From: Kribbella sp. VKM Ac-2569
Lineage (GTDB): Bacteria; Actinomycetota; Actinomycetes; Propionibacteriales; Kribbellaceae
Direction of reading: 5' to 3'
Assembly: GCF_004216905.1 (NCBI RefSeq)
Contig: NZ_SGXJ01000004.1
Span: forward strand, 806,001 to 870,000
Length of the DNA: 64,000 nt
Shown here: positions 41,574 through 49,838 of the stretch, in pieces
Numbering within the stretch: position 1 is the stretch's first letter
Layout: every line of letters begins with the position of its first letter
Program-made: the position numbers and the translations under genes
The notes under the pieces: generated by a model
Seen by the model: only the letters and a program-made list of their open reading frames with translations
The model's database searches: none
Told to the model about the DNA's origin: nothing

Positions 41574-43112
41574 TCACCGGGACGGCAAGCCCCGATCGAC
41601 GTCGACCGCTTCCGGGGTGTGCAACCGCACCATGCTGCGGGCCGTGCCGGCCGGGATGCGGTCCGGGGTCAGCTTGGAGACCACGATGACGGTGAGGAAC
41701 GCGAGCGGCATCGTCCACGCGGCCGGCTGACCGACGAGCGCCCGCGGCCAGCCGCCCTGCGGCGCGCCGGACACGTTTACGAGTGCCGCCGCGCTGGCCG
41801 CGATCCCGCCGACGACCAGGCCGGCCGCGGCGCCGGTCGTCGACATCCGCCGCCACCAGATCCCCAGCACCAGCAGGGGACAGAACGTCGACGCGGCCAG
41901 CGCGAACGCGAGTCCCACGGTGTCCGCGAGGCTCAGTGCCCCGGTCACCGTGAACGCCAGATACGGCACGATCATCGCGATCAGCGCCGCGATCCGGAAG
42001 CTGTTCACCGCGACGTAGTCACCACCGGTCCACCGGTGTAATCGGCTCCGCAGCAGGTCCTGGTCGATCACTCCGGCGATTGCGACAGTCAGTCCCGACG
42101 ACGTCGACAGGAACGCCGCGAACGCCCCTGCCGCGACCAGTGCACCGAGCAGATCCCCTGTGGTACCAGGGAAAACTCGCCCGGGCAGCTCGAGTACGAC
42201 GGTGTCCCCACCCGCGCCCACCAGGTCGGGCGCGAACATCCGCCCGAGTACGGCGTACATAGGTGGGAAGAGGTAGAACAATCCGAGCAGTGCCAGTACG
42301 ACGACAGTGGTACGCCGGGCCGCGCGGCCATCGGGGTTTGTGTAGAAGCGGACCAGGACGTGCGGGAGCCCCATCGTCCCGAAACAAAGGGCCAGGAGCA
42401 ACGAATAGGTCGCGTACAACGGGTGGTCGCGACCGCCCGCGCGGGACAGCGGCTCGGCCCACTCGGCGGCCGCGCCGTGCAGCGAGTCGAGGACGCCGAC
42501 CGGCTGGTGCCAGACGAGCAGGATGACGAAGATCGGCGTCGCGAGCGCGGTCAGCTTGAGCCAGTACTGGAAGGCCTGGACGAACGTGATGGACCGCATC
42601 CCGCCCGCGGCCACGTTGATCACCACGATGACCGCGACGATCATCGCACCCACCTGCGGCGGCGCGCCCGTGACGGTCTGGACCGCGAGGCCGGCGCCAT
42701 GCAGTTGCGGTAGGAGATAGAGCGTCCCGATACCGACTACGAGCCCGGCGCAGATCCGTCGTACGACGGGGGACTCGAAGCGGGTCTCGGCGAAGTCGGG
42801 CAGCGTGTACGCACCGGATCGGCGCAGGGGAGCGGCGACCAGGACCAGCAGCATCAGGTAGCCGACGGTGTAGCCGACCGAGAACCACAGCATGTCGGCG
42901 CCGTTCACCAGTACCAGGCCGGCGACGCCCAGGAACGACGCTGCGGACAGGTACTCGCCGCTGATCGCCGACGCGTTCCAGCGTGGGCTGACCGCGCGGC
43001 TGGCGACGTAGAAGTCACTGGTGGTTCGCGAGATCCGCAGGCCGAACAGCCCGATCCCGATCGTTGCCAAGACCACCAATCCGATCGCGGTCAGGCTGAG
43101 CGCCGGCGACAC
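41574..43112 (-). CDS. Sodium/solute symporter, second copy
   Basis: The 512-residue SSS protein shares the same core with the first copy: TSDFYVASRAVSPRWNASAISGEYLSAASFLG, GLPHVLVRFYTNPDGRAARR and SLADTVGLAFALAASTFCPLLVLGIWWRR. It is shorter, with a different C-terminus ending RLHTPEAVDVDRGLPSR. The two symporters probably differ in affinity or substrate. The start codon is GTG 43112, 1 bp after the stop of the small membrane protein gene. Confidence 0.92.
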   Translation of the reverse strand: MSPALSLTAIGLVVLATIGIGLFGLRISRTTSDFYVASRAVSPRWNASAISGEYLSAASFLGVAGLVLVNGADMLWFSVGYTVGYLMLLVLVAAPLRRSGAYTLPDFAETRFESPVVRRICAGLVVGIGTLYLLPQLHGAGLAVQTVTGAPPQVGAMIVAVIVVINVAAGGMRSITFVQAFQYWLKLTALATPIFVILLVWHQPVGVLDSLHGAAAEWAEPLSRAGGRDHPLYATYSLLLALCFGTMGLPHVLVRFYTNPDGRAARRTTVVVLALLGLFYLFPPMYAVLGRMFAPDLVGAGGDTVVLELPGRVFPGTTGDLLGALVAAGAFAAFLSTSSGLTVAIAGVIDQDLLRSRLHRWTGGDYVAVNSFRIAALIAMIVPYLAFTVTGALSLADTVGLAFALAASTFCPLLVLGIWWRRMSTTGAAAGLVVGGIAASAAALVNVSGAPQGGWPRALVGQPAAWTMPLAFLTVIVVSKLTPDRIPAGTARSMVRLHTPEAVDVDRGLPSR

Positions 43113-43113
43113 G

Positions 43114-43494
43114 CTACTGCCGCCCCACGAACTCGGTGAACTCTGTTTCGATCCGCTCGGCCTTCCGGACGTAGATGCGAGCGGCGACGTACACGACTGG
43201 GTACACCAGGATGCCGAGGATCACCCAGGGCAGCGGCAGGCCCAGCACGGACAGCGTGCGGGCTGGAGGGACCAGCCAGAACAGCAGCGGGATGCTGCCG
43301 AGCACGAGCACTACGCTGCCGATGACGGCCAGCGTGAGCCGTAGCTGGGACTGGATCAGCGACTGCATGTAGACCTGGCCGAGGCGGGTCTGCTCGTCGA
43401 TCTCGCGCGTACCGGTGGGCATGATCGGACGCCGGGCCGCGCTGGTTCGCGGGCTGGTGACGCGGACCCGGCGTGGTCCTTCCGGCGTACTCAT
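43114..43494 (-). CDS. Small two-helix membrane protein, DUF485-like partner of the second symporter
   Basis: The 126-residue protein has a basic, Thr/Arg-rich N-terminus of about 50 residues, then two membrane helices (LRLTLAVIGSVVLVLGSIPLLFWLV and LPWVILGILVYPVVYVAARIYV) and a short charged tail (RKAERIETEFTEFVG). Topology and position match the DUF485 partner of the first symporter, though sequence resemblance is weak. It lies between the LytTR gene (1 bp gap) and symporter gene (1 bp gap), so all three are one transcript. Confidence 0.75.
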   Translation of the reverse strand: MSTPEGPRRVRVTSPRTSAARRPIMPTGTREIDEQTRLGQVYMQSLIQSQLRLTLAVIGSVVLVLGSIPLLFWLVPPARTLSVLGLPLPWVILGILVYPVVYVAARIYVRKAERIETEFTEFVGRQ

Positions 43495-43495
43495 G

Positions 43496-44239
43496 TCATC
43501 TCAGCGACGTCGAACGGACCAGGAGGTCGCGGAGCTCGCGCGTGTGCCGCCGACTGACCGGGAGCCAGTCGTCACCGACACGCACCGCGCAGCGGCCACC
43601 GTCCACCCGCATCTCGTCCACGTGCTGCAGAGCGACCAAGGTGCTCCGGTGGATCCGGGTGAAGCCGGCGTCCCGCCAGCGCTCTTCCAGCGTGCTGAGC
43701 GGGATGCGGACCAGATGCGAGTTCTGGCCGGTGTGCAAGCGGGCGTAGTCGCCCTGTGCTTCGACGTACCGGACCGTGGAGCGCTGGACGAACCTGGTGA
43801 CACCGGCGAGCTCCACCGCGATCACCTCGTCGTCCGTCTCCTCTGGTGACGGCGGCGCAGGCGGTGCTCCTTGAGTGACTACGCGCTGGATCGCCTGGGA
43901 CAGGCGTTCCGGCCGGACCGGTTTCATCACGTAGTCGGTGGCCTCCAGTTCGAACGCTGCCACCGCGTGCTCGTCGTACGCCGTGACGAAGACGATCTGC
44001 GGGCGGCTGGCGAACTTGGACAGCACCTTGGCCAGGTCGATGCCGTCCAGCCCGGGCATCTTGATGTCGCAGAACACCACGTCCAGGTCGCTGGCCTGCA
44101 GGATCTTCAGCGCGTCCGGTCCGTTGGACGCCGTCCGGATCTCACCGATCCGGGGGTCCTGGCTCAGCAGGTACACCAGTTCCGCCAGCGCGGGCTCCTC
44201 GTCGTCCGCAACGAGCGCGCGCAGTGGAGAGTCGGCCAT
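43496..44239 (-). CDS. LytTR-family response regulator
   Basis: The 247-residue protein has a receiver domain (residues 1-125) with acidic pocket ADDEEP, phospho-acceptor Asp58 in VVFCDIKMPGLDG, FVTAYDEH and the switch lysine in YVMKPV, followed by a Pro/Glu linker and a LytTR DNA-binding domain (from ~residue 142: RFVQRSTVRYVEAQGDYARLHT ... FTRIHRSTLVALQHVDEM). It is the likely partner of the LytS-type kinase encoded 1.8 kb upstream on the same strand and should activate the symporter genes directly downstream, as in pyruvate- or acetate-sensing LytS/LytTR systems. Confidence 0.93.
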   Translation of the reverse strand: MADSPLRALVADDEEPALAELVYLLSQDPRIGEIRTASNGPDALKILQASDLDVVFCDIKMPGLDGIDLAKVLSKFASRPQIVFVTAYDEHAVAAFELEATDYVMKPVRPERLSQAIQRVVTQGAPPAPPSPEETDDEVIAVELAGVTRFVQRSTVRYVEAQGDYARLHTGQNSHLVRIPLSTLEERWRDAGFTRIHRSTLVALQHVDEMRVDGGRCAVRVGDDWLPVSRRHTRELRDLLVRSTSLR

Positions 44240-44266
44240 AGGCGAACACTACGGCGACGCGTGCAC

Positions 44267-44458
44267 TCAGGACAGCAGGTGCGGAGCGTGGTCGGGCTGG
44301 TGTTCCCACCGGAGTCGACTCGAGCCGAAGCCGGCGGCATGGACGCCGTCGTGGCCGAGCGGGCGCCGGCAGTAGTAGTACGGCGAGTAGAGGTCTCGGC
44401 AGGAGTCCAGGTACGGCGTGTAGGCGAACTCGAGGTCCAGCCGGCTGTCGCTGCTCAT
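44267..44458 (-). CDS. Small Cys/Tyr-rich protein, hypothetical
   Basis: The 63-residue frame has a CRDLYSPYYYCRRPLGHDGVH centre with two Cys and two His, a pattern seen in small actinobacterial proteins that may bind Zn2+. GAGAG lies about 10 nt before ATG, a weak ribosome-binding site. It sits 27 bp upstream of the LytTR gene on the same strand. Function unknown. Confidence 0.45.
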   Translation of the reverse strand: MSSDSRLDLEFAYTPYLDSCRDLYSPYYYCRRPLGHDGVHAAGFGSSRLRWEHQPDHAPHLLS

Positions 44459-44563
44459 GAGGGTCGCTCTCGTGAAGGATTACCTTTCCTGCAGTATGGC
44501 CAGCGAGTTGTTACCGACACGTTTCTCCGCGGTCACGAGTCTGCGCGCTCTGCTGACGAATGG

Positions 44564-44597
44564 CGACGGGAGCAGGGCCGTGGCCCTGCTCCCGTCG
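44564..44597 (-). terminator. Terminator of fdhA
   Basis: A perfect 15-bp stem (CGACGGGAGCAGGGC / GCCCTGCTCCCGTCG) closes a CGTG tetraloop, 11 bp past the fdhA stop. There is no T-tract, common for actinobacterial terminators. It should separate fdhA from the LytTR-symporter transcript. Confidence 0.85.
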
Positions 44598-44607
44598 GTC
44601 TGCCCGG

Positions 44608-45822
44608 CTACTTGATCAGTCCGTGCGGGTCGAGCACGTACTTGCGTGCCGCGCCGTGGTCGAACTCGCGGTAGCCCTCTGGTGCCTGGTCCAGCGGAAT
44701 GACCGTGGCGTTCACGTTCTTCGCGATCTGCGTCCGGTCGTGCAGGATCGCCTGCATCAGTTGGCGGTTGTACCGCATGACGGGGCACTGACCGGTCGTG
44801 AACGCCAGCGACTTGGCCCATCCCAGGCCGAGCCGAAGCGACAGCGAACCGGTCTTGGCGGCCTCGTCGGCCGCGCCGGGATCCCCGGTCACGTAGAGGC
44901 CAGGGATGCCGACCGCACCACCGGCGCGGGTGACGTCCATGACCGTGTTCAGCACCGTCGCCGGACGCTCCTGCCGGGCGTCCGTACCGTGACCGTGCGC
45001 CTCGAACCCGACGGCGTCGACGGCCGCGTCGACCTCCGGCTCACCGAGGATCCGCTCGATCTGGTCCCTCGGTTCGCCCTCGGAGACGTCGATCGTCTCG
45101 CAGCCGAAGCTGCGAGCCTGTTCGAGCCGCTCCTTCTGCAGGTCGGCCACAATGACGACCGCCGCGCCGAGCAGGAACGCCGACGTCGCCGCCGCCAGAC
45201 CGACCGGTCCCGCCCCGGCGATGTAGACGGTCGACCCGGGCCCGACGCCGGCGGTAACTGCGCCGTGGAACCCGGTCGGGAAGATGTCCGCGAGCATTGC
45301 CAGGTCACGGATCTTCTCGAGCGCCTGGTCCCGGTCCGGGAACTTCAGCAGGTTCCAGTCGGCGTACGGCACCAGCGCGTACTCCGCCTGACCGCCGACC
45401 CAGCCGCCCATGTCGACATACCCGTACGCCGAACCCGGCCGGTCCGGGTTCACGTTCAGGCAGACGCCGGTCTTGCCCTCCTTGCAGTTGACACACCGCC
45501 CGCAGGCGATGTTGAACGGGACCGATACCAGGTCGCCGACCTTGATGAACTCGACGTCCCGCCCGACCTCGGCGACCTCACCGGTGATCTCGTGGCCGAG
45601 TGCGAGTCCAGGCGGTGCCGTCGTCCGGCCGCGGACCATGTGCTGGTCGCTGCCGCAGATGTTGCTGGCGATCACCTTGAGGATCGCCCCGTGCGGGACC
45701 TGCCGTCCCACATTGGCCGGGTTGACTCCCGGTCCGTCCTTGAGCTCCAGCGTCGGGTAGTCGATCGTCTCGACCGCCACGTCGCCTGGGCCCTTGTAAA
45801 TCACTGCCCTGTTGCCTGGCAC
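44608..45822 (-). CDS. fdhA: Glutathione-independent formaldehyde dehydrogenase, zinc-dependent
   Basis: The 404-residue protein belongs to the medium-chain dehydrogenase family. Catalytic zinc ligands are in SNICGSDQHMVRG and LALGHEITGEV; the structural zinc site is CGRCVNCKEGKTGVC. The NAD-binding Rossmann motif is YIAGAGPVGLAAA. Length and motifs fit FdhA of Pseudomonas putida, which oxidises formaldehyde to formate with tightly bound NAD+ and no thiol. GTG 45822 is chosen because GGAAGGAG lies 9 nt upstream; the frame is open 68 codons further with no similarity. It lies between the LytS kinase and LytTR genes. Confidence 0.92.
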   Translation of the reverse strand: MPGNRAVIYKGPGDVAVETIDYPTLELKDGPGVNPANVGRQVPHGAILKVIASNICGSDQHMVRGRTTAPPGLALGHEITGEVAEVGRDVEFIKVGDLVSVPFNIACGRCVNCKEGKTGVCLNVNPDRPGSAYGYVDMGGWVGGQAEYALVPYADWNLLKFPDRDQALEKIRDLAMLADIFPTGFHGAVTAGVGPGSTVYIAGAGPVGLAAATSAFLLGAAVVIVADLQKERLEQARSFGCETIDVSEGEPRDQIERILGEPEVDAAVDAVGFEAHGHGTDARQERPATVLNTVMDVTRAGGAVGIPGLYVTGDPGAADEAAKTGSLSLRLGLGWAKSLAFTTGQCPVMRYNRQLMQAILHDRTQIAKNVNATVIPLDQAPEGYREFDHGAARKYVLDPHGLIK

Positions 45823-46032
45823 GAGCGAATGCTCCTTCCAGGAGGCTCCACCGCAGACCGCCATGGAGCCGTGCGATTCCGCTACTGCGGGCCGCGACCG
45901 CCCGGAGAAGGCGGTCCAGTCGTCGCCTGCCCCGCCCAGGTGAATCCCGTTCCACCGGCGCTGCTCCCCGCGGATGCGCAGGCCAACGCCATCAGGGATC
46001 TCTTCCGACGCTAGTCCGCCCGACAAGCACCG

Positions 46033-47166
46033 TCAACGCGAGACGGCGTGCACTCCTGACGAGTATTTGGGCACTCGGAAAATCACCTTGGTTCCCGCAT
46101 CCACGGCGGTCTCCACGACCAGGCCGTAGGCGTCGCCGTACACCTGCCGCAACCGGGCGTCGACGTTGCCGAGGCCTACCGAGTCGCTGCCGGACTCGCC
46201 GGACAGGGCCGCCCGGATCACCTCCGGGTCGCTGCCGGCGCCGTCGTCCTCGACGCTGATCTCCGCCTCGTTGATCTGGTCGCGCGCGCGGATCGTGATG
46301 TTGCCGACTCCCGTCGTACCCTCCAGGCCGTGGCGTACGGCGTTCTCCACCAGGGGCTGCACGACCAGGAACGGGATGACCACCGGCAGCACCTCAGGGG
46401 CGATCTGCAGCGACACCTTGAGCCTGTCGCCGAAGCGGGCCTGCTCGAGCACCAGGTAGCGCTCCACGTTGCGCAGCTCGTCCGCCAGCGTGGTGAACTC
46501 GCCGCCACGCCGAAGGGCGTAGCGGGAGAAGTCCGCGAACTCCAGGAGCAGTTCACGCGCCCGCTCCGGGTCAGTGCGTACAAACGACGCTATGGCCGCA
46601 AGAGCGTTGTAAATGAAGTGCGGGCTGATCTGGGCGCGTAGTGCGCGCAGCTCCGCCTCCATGGCCCGGGTGCGTTCCTTGTTGAGCTCTGCGAGCTCTA
46701 CCTGACCAGAGACCCACCTGGCGACCTCCTCGGTCGCTCTGACGAGTGCTGCGGAGGTGTTGTTGCTGTACGCGACCAGTACGGCGACCACGCGCTCCTC
46801 GGTGACGATCGGCGCGACGACCGCCGTACGGATCGGGCATTGCGGGTCGCCGCACGCCACGTCATGTGCGCCGAGTACCGCCGTACGGCCGGAGCGGAGT
46901 GTCGTTGCGGCGAGGTCCTTGGCGTCGCGGCGGTGGTTGCTCTCGTACGGTCCACCTACGCCGTCCCACGCCAGTACGCCGGAGGAGTCGCAGATCGCGA
47001 TGGCCGCCGTACCCAGGAGGTCTCTCAAGTGGCGGCTGGCCTTGCCGGCCGCGGCGGGTGTCAGGCCCTCGCGCAGGTGCGGGCTGGCCAACGAGGCGGT
47101 ATGCAGGGTCGCATACGTCGCCTTGTCGGCCGGAGTCCCGAAATGCTTCCGCCGCCGCGCGAACAC
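46033..47166 (-). CDS. LytS-type sensor histidine kinase
   Basis: The 377-residue kinase lacks membrane helices. A GAF-like input part (residues ~30-160) contains AIAICDSSGVLAWDG and an invariant-looking CGDPQCP motif, possibly for a metal or redox signal. The His_kinase domain has LRAQISPHFIYNALAAI with the phospho-acceptor His and an HATPase part with N-box LVENAVRHGLEG and VEDDGAGSDP. The cognate regulator is the LytTR protein 1.8 kb downstream. GTG 47166 is chosen because the family begins MFARRRKHFGTP; the ribosome-binding site is poor (AGGGGG almost abuts the GTG). The preceding gene ends 17 bp upstream. Confidence 0.9.
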   Translation of the reverse strand: MFARRRKHFGTPADKATYATLHTASLASPHLREGLTPAAAGKASRHLRDLLGTAAIAICDSSGVLAWDGVGGPYESNHRRDAKDLAATTLRSGRTAVLGAHDVACGDPQCPIRTAVVAPIVTEERVVAVLVAYSNNTSAALVRATEEVARWVSGQVELAELNKERTRAMEAELRALRAQISPHFIYNALAAIASFVRTDPERARELLLEFADFSRYALRRGGEFTTLADELRNVERYLVLEQARFGDRLKVSLQIAPEVLPVVIPFLVVQPLVENAVRHGLEGTTGVGNITIRARDQINEAEISVEDDGAGSDPEVIRAALSGESGSDSVGLGNVDARLRQVYGDAYGLVVETAVDAGTKVIFRVPKYSSGVHAVSR

Positions 47167-47183
47167 CCCCTGACGGTAACCGC

Positions 47184-47915
47184 TCAGCCCTCCGCGCGCG
47201 GCCTGAACGCCTCCAGCGCTTCCGTGTCGGAGTAGTTGTGCAGCAGGTACTCCGCGACCCACTCCGCACGTCCTGGGTACGTCGACTCGCTCTCGATCCT
47301 GGCTGCGGCTTTGGCCGCGTCAAGCGGTGCACGCCGCAGCTGTACGCCGTCCTCGGTCAAGAGCGCCCAACTCGGACCGGGAGCGCCGTACGGCATCCCG
47401 ACGCTGCCGGCGTTCACCACCAACCGCCGATCGACCTGCCGAGCGAACGGCATGTGCGTGTGCCCGCAGACGACGGTCCTGACCTCCTCTGGCAGTCCCG
47501 TGAACACCTGCGCCCACCGGGAGATCGGGCTGTCCACGAGCACCATCTCCTCGTCGTCGCGCGGAGTGGCGTGACAGAACAACACGTCCCCGATCGTCAC
47601 GGTCGTAGGCAGTCCGGCCAGCAGCTCAACCTGATCCGGCCGCAACTGCTCCGCAGCCCAAGGACTCACCGCATCCGGCGGCTTGGCGTCGTACGTCCCC
47701 CGAGCCATCTCCACGAGCTCCCGGTCCGCGTTACCGCGCACCCACACCACCCGCTCGCCCAGCCCCGTCAACAAATCCAGCGTCTCCACCGGTTGCGGCC
47801 CACTGGCGATGTCCCCAGCCAGCACGATCAGCTCGGCCTGCTGTGCATCTGCCAGCACCGCTTCCAGCGCAGGCAGCACGCCATGGATGTCAGCAAGAAC
47901 AGCCACCCGATCCAT
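47184..47915 (-). CDS. Metallophosphoesterase (YfcE-like)
   Basis: The 243-residue protein carries the dinuclear-metal phosphoesterase motifs in order: LADIHG (DxH), LAGDIASG (GD), VRGNADRE (GNxD), LFCHATPRDD and VCGHTHMPF (GHTH). It hydrolyses phosphodiesters or phosphomonoesters; the substrate is unknown. It lies 17 bp upstream of the LytS kinase gene on the same strand and is probably co-transcribed with it. Confidence 0.92.
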   Translation of the reverse strand: MDRVAVLADIHGVLPALEAVLADAQQAELIVLAGDIASGPQPVETLDLLTGLGERVVWVRGNADRELVEMARGTYDAKPPDAVSPWAAEQLRPDQVELLAGLPTTVTIGDVLFCHATPRDDEEMVLVDSPISRWAQVFTGLPEEVRTVVCGHTHMPFARQVDRRLVVNAGSVGMPYGAPGPSWALLTEDGVQLRRAPLDAAKAAARIESESTYPGRAEWVAEYLLHNYSDTEALEAFRPRAEG

Positions 47916-47985
47916 CCGTTCAGTGTCGCCTGTGCGCGGTGGCTGCCGGATGTGTTTAGCTGTCGGCAGAGTCAGCCCAGGACGA

Positions 47986-48375
47986 TCAGGTGTAGAAGGA
48001 GACCGAGCCGGTGCGTGCCGGGCTCAACCTCGAACCGGACACCGTCAGGGTCAAGATGTAGCGCTCGTCTTCCGGAATGCTGAGGTTCCCTGTGCTGCGG
48101 CAACCATCGCCAACGCTGGTGTCCGTGATGGAGAAGGTCGGTCCCACGCCGTCCGCGGGGCGGATCTGAGCCACTGCCTTGGTGTAGCTCCCGGTGCCGC
48201 CAAGACAGGCCTTGAGCGTGTCCACGGAGTCGGTCCAGGTCCCGTGGTGCACCTTGGCTGAGCCCGGAAGTGATGCAAGGTCGACCGAGGCGTCGTTTGC
48301 CGCGGCAGGAAGTGCTGTCGCACATATCAGCGCCGCAGCCCCCAACGTGATTGCCCCAGCGGTAAATGCTCGCAT
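47986..48375 (-). CDS. Small secreted protein, unknown function
   Basis: The 129-residue protein has a Sec signal peptide (AGAITLGAAALICATALPAAA, cleavage near AAA-ND). The mature part of about 100 residues has a Cys pair (TLKACLGGTG and VGDGCRSTG) likely to form a disulfide and several beta-strand runs ending VSGSRLSPARTGSVSFYT, an immunoglobulin-like character. ATG 48375 has GGGGAGG 9 nt upstream. No family recognised. Confidence 0.7.
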   Translation of the reverse strand: MRAFTAGAITLGAAALICATALPAAANDASVDLASLPGSAKVHHGTWTDSVDTLKACLGGTGSYTKAVAQIRPADGVGPTFSITDTSVGDGCRSTGNLSIPEDERYILTLTVSGSRLSPARTGSVSFYT

Positions 48376-48502
48376 TTCTCGATTTCCTCCCCAGTACCGG
48401 TGTATGTCGAGACTTCGACGTACGCGGGAGTCTGCCCTGCGCAAAGACCGCTCGCAACGGTTCTTGCAGCAAGTGACATCTGCCCCTGAGGTCGGGAGGC
48501 GA

Positions 48503-49672
48503 TCAGCTGCCGATCAGCAGCGCTCCTCTTGCAAGTGGCGTCGCTAGTTCGCAGGCGCCGGTGGTGATTGTGCAGCGGACGATGGATGCGGGCGTCTCCT
48601 CGCCGGTGTCCGCCAGCAGGAGGAGGTGCTGGTCGTCCTCTGCGACCGTCTGCCGGAAGACGCCGGTCCATTCGTGCAGGAGTGCACCTGTCTTCGCGTC
48701 CAGGGCGCCGGCGATGCCGTCGCCGTACCCGTCCTGGTACTTCGGTCCGGCGATCGCGGTGGCTCCATCTGGGGTGAAGCCGAGGATCAGGTAGTCGCAG
48801 GTCCGCCAAAGACGCTTTCCGCCCGGCACGGTGAGGAGGCTGCTGCAGCTGTTCTGGTCGGCCAGGGTGGTCAGCGAGCCCGCCGTACCTGCGCTCGACA
48901 CCGCCATCGGCTTGGGGATGGCCTTGAGCTGAATGGGCTTCGAGGTGCCGGGCGTCCACTCGTACAGGAGGGTGCTCCCGTCCTGTGTCGTCGATCCGTC
49001 GAAGTAGACCTTGTCACCGACATAGCCGAGCAGCGTGGTGTTCCAGATGTCCGACACGGTGACCTTTTGAATGTCGCTCTGCTCGGCATAAATGGTCGCT
49101 CCGGGCAGATCCTCGCCGCTGTCCTTCGTGCGGGTGGCGACATATGCCGCGGCGGTCCTGTCCTCAGTCGTGGCGATCTGCTTCACGTCCGGCGTTCGGC
49201 GGATGACGTTGCCCTCACCATCGAGCGTCAGCATCTCGGTTCCGAAGCCCTTGCTGACAACCGCGAGAGATGACGATCCCAGCCGCGCGACCTCCTGGAT
49301 GTCGGTGCTGCCGGGGATCTTGACGTCCTCGCCGGCGCCGCCGCGGATCGTCCGGCCGCTCAGGTAGGTGATCTGCGGGGTCCGGCCCGTGGTCAGCTTC
49401 TTCAGGTCGATCTTGGTCTTGATCGGGCCGGACGGGGTGCTCGTGACCGGGCTCGACGGCTTCAGGGTCGACGGCGTTGCGGTCGGCTTGGCCGTGGTGG
49501 TGCTCTTGGTCGGGGTGCTTGCCGCCGACGACGGGGAGCTGGACAGCGGGGCCGCGTCGGCTTCCGCGTTGGCCTCCGGGCCCTGGCGCCACGCGAGGGC
49601 TCCGCCGCCCGTGACGGCGGCGACGGCAACAGCTGCGACGAGGGCGACCAGGCGGCCGTTCTGCACTCGCAT
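48503..49672 (-). CDS. Membrane-anchored beta-propeller-like extracellular protein
   Basis: The 389-residue protein has an N-terminal membrane helix (LVALVAAVAVAAVTGGGALAW), a long Ser/Thr/Pro linker to ~residue 80, then about 300 residues with repeated beta-strand units (ITYLSGRTI, LAVVSKGFGTEMLTLDGEGN, GDKVYFDG, LLYEWTPGTS, TGALLHEWTG) that suggest a propeller of blades of ~45 residues. Cys pairs NSCSSLL/RTCDYL and RCTITTGACEL may form disulfides. ATG 49672 has GAGGAG upstream. It diverges from the Ser/Thr kinase gene, so it may be an envelope partner of that kinase; this is inferred from position. Confidence 0.65.
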   Translation of the reverse strand: MRVQNGRLVALVAAVAVAAVTGGGALAWRQGPEANAEADAAPLSSSPSSAASTPTKSTTTAKPTATPSTLKPSSPVTSTPSGPIKTKIDLKKLTTGRTPQITYLSGRTIRGGAGEDVKIPGSTDIQEVARLGSSSLAVVSKGFGTEMLTLDGEGNVIRRTPDVKQIATTEDRTAAAYVATRTKDSGEDLPGATIYAEQSDIQKVTVSDIWNTTLLGYVGDKVYFDGSTTQDGSTLLYEWTPGTSKPIQLKAIPKPMAVSSAGTAGSLTTLADQNSCSSLLTVPGGKRLWRTCDYLILGFTPDGATAIAGPKYQDGYGDGIAGALDAKTGALLHEWTGVFRQTVAEDDQHLLLLADTGEETPASIVRCTITTGACELATPLARGALLIGS

Positions 49673-49826
49673 CGGCGATCTCCTCAACAGTTCATGGTCA
49701 GGTCACGGTTACGGACCGTGCGGCGGACCACGGCCGGGCGGGAGATCAGCATCCCGTTCTCGCAGATGTGACGCCGGAAAATACCGCTTTGTTCACTCCA
49801 GCGAACGGGTCGCAGAACGGATCGAG

Positions 49827-49832
49827 CATAAT
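49827..49832 (+). promoter_or_regulatory. -10 element for leaderless Ser/Thr kinase gene
   Basis: CATAAT (one mismatch to TATAAT) ends 6 nt before ATG 49839. No Shine-Dalgarno sequence is seen, which fits transcription starting at the ATG. Confidence 0.5.
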
Positions 49833-49838
49833 TACGCC

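Noticed and set aside
45823..46032. N-terminal extension of fdhA up to 46026
   Set aside because: No similarity to FdhA proteins in that part and a good ribosome-binding site exists before GTG 45822. The 210 bp appear non-coding with nothing recognisable.
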